NCBI RefSeq assembly: GCF_023243075.1
Contig: NZ_JALKFZ020000033.1
Location: forward strand, 31,564 to 95,563
Direction of reading: 5' to 3'
DNA from: Frankia sp. AiPa1
GTDB taxonomy: Bacteria > Actinomycetota > Actinomycetes > Frankiales > Frankiaceae
Length of the DNA stretch: 64,000 bases
The notes under the pieces were generated by a model that saw nothing but the letters and a program-made list of their open reading frames with translations, was not told the origin of the DNA and ran no database searches. A program made the translations under genes and the position numbers. This document shows positions 61,569-64,000 of this stretch, piece after piece. Numbering within the stretch: the stretch's first letter is position 1; each line of letters opens with the position of its first letter.

Positions 61569-64000
<2,432 letters not shown>

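Overview
The window is very GC-rich DNA with GTG-rich starts, ATGA/GTGA-coupled operons and actinobacterial gene families. It looks like a filamentous actinobacterium of the Frankia type (moderate confidence, from gene content and style only). Two parts are distinct: the right end of an integrative conjugative element (1-13838) and ordinary chromosome (13839-64000).

Region 1-13838. Leftward genes encode a type IV secretion machine: VirD4-type coupling ATPase (cut by the window edge), VirB4-type ATPase, PrgI-type membrane protein, a VirB6/TrbL-type channel protein with a repeat-rich tail, and a VirB2-like small membrane protein. An iteron-bearing control region (8676-9169) separates them from rightward genes: two degenerate methyltransferase-like proteins, a recombinase DNA-binding domain without catalytic domain, a resolvase-like N-terminal fragment, and a large serine recombinase. 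That recombinase gene runs into the 3' end of a tRNA(CAT) gene, which marks the element's right junction. The other junction lies outside the window.

Region 13839-31400. First comes a four-gene type III polyketide cluster (UbiA prenyltransferase, methyltransferase, acyl-CoA dehydrogenase homologue, type III PKS), then a Uma2-like nuclease. A dipeptide-type ABC transporter operon follows, preceded by a short cysteine-codon leader peptide and a GC hairpin (candidate attenuation). Next are a secreted NlpC/P60-like protein, a PH-like protein, a NarL-type two-component system with a 10-bp-phased GCCA array upstream, a GH24-type lysozyme and an Hsp20 chaperone.

Region 31400-45300. A flavoprotein and a Ser/Thr kinase with an extracellular propeller-type region lead into an oxidative gene neighbourhood: three cytochromes P450, an FAD monooxygenase, a ferredoxin-type reductase, an acyl-CoA dehydrogenase, a hotdog thioesterase and an alpha/beta hydrolase. 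Two tiny CRISPR arrays with type I-E geometry (29-nt repeats, 32-nt spacers) point away from each other between two P450 genes. No cas gene is in the window.

Region 45300-51600 is an ABC uptake operon of the sugar/glycerol-phosphate class that contains a metallophosphodiesterase and has a PHO-box-like repeat upstream; glycerophosphodiester scavenging is a reasonable inference. Region 51600-55140 holds a MazF-type toxin-antitoxin pair bracketed by exact 37-bp direct repeats, a D-threonine aldolase/D-serine dehydratase-like enzyme and a class I terpene cyclase, all lying between two inverted copies of a 61-62 bp palindromic element. Region 55122-64000 is a leftward lipid/polyketide operon: PfaC-like dehydratase protein (5' end outside the window), PfaD, and a dedicated acetyl-CoA carboxylase (fused carboxyltransferase, biotin carrier protein, biotin carboxylase). 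The final ~90 bases are a poly-C run, probably a contig-end artefact. Many genes carry short in-frame tandem repeats (mostly 9, 15 or 18 bp) in N-termini and linkers.
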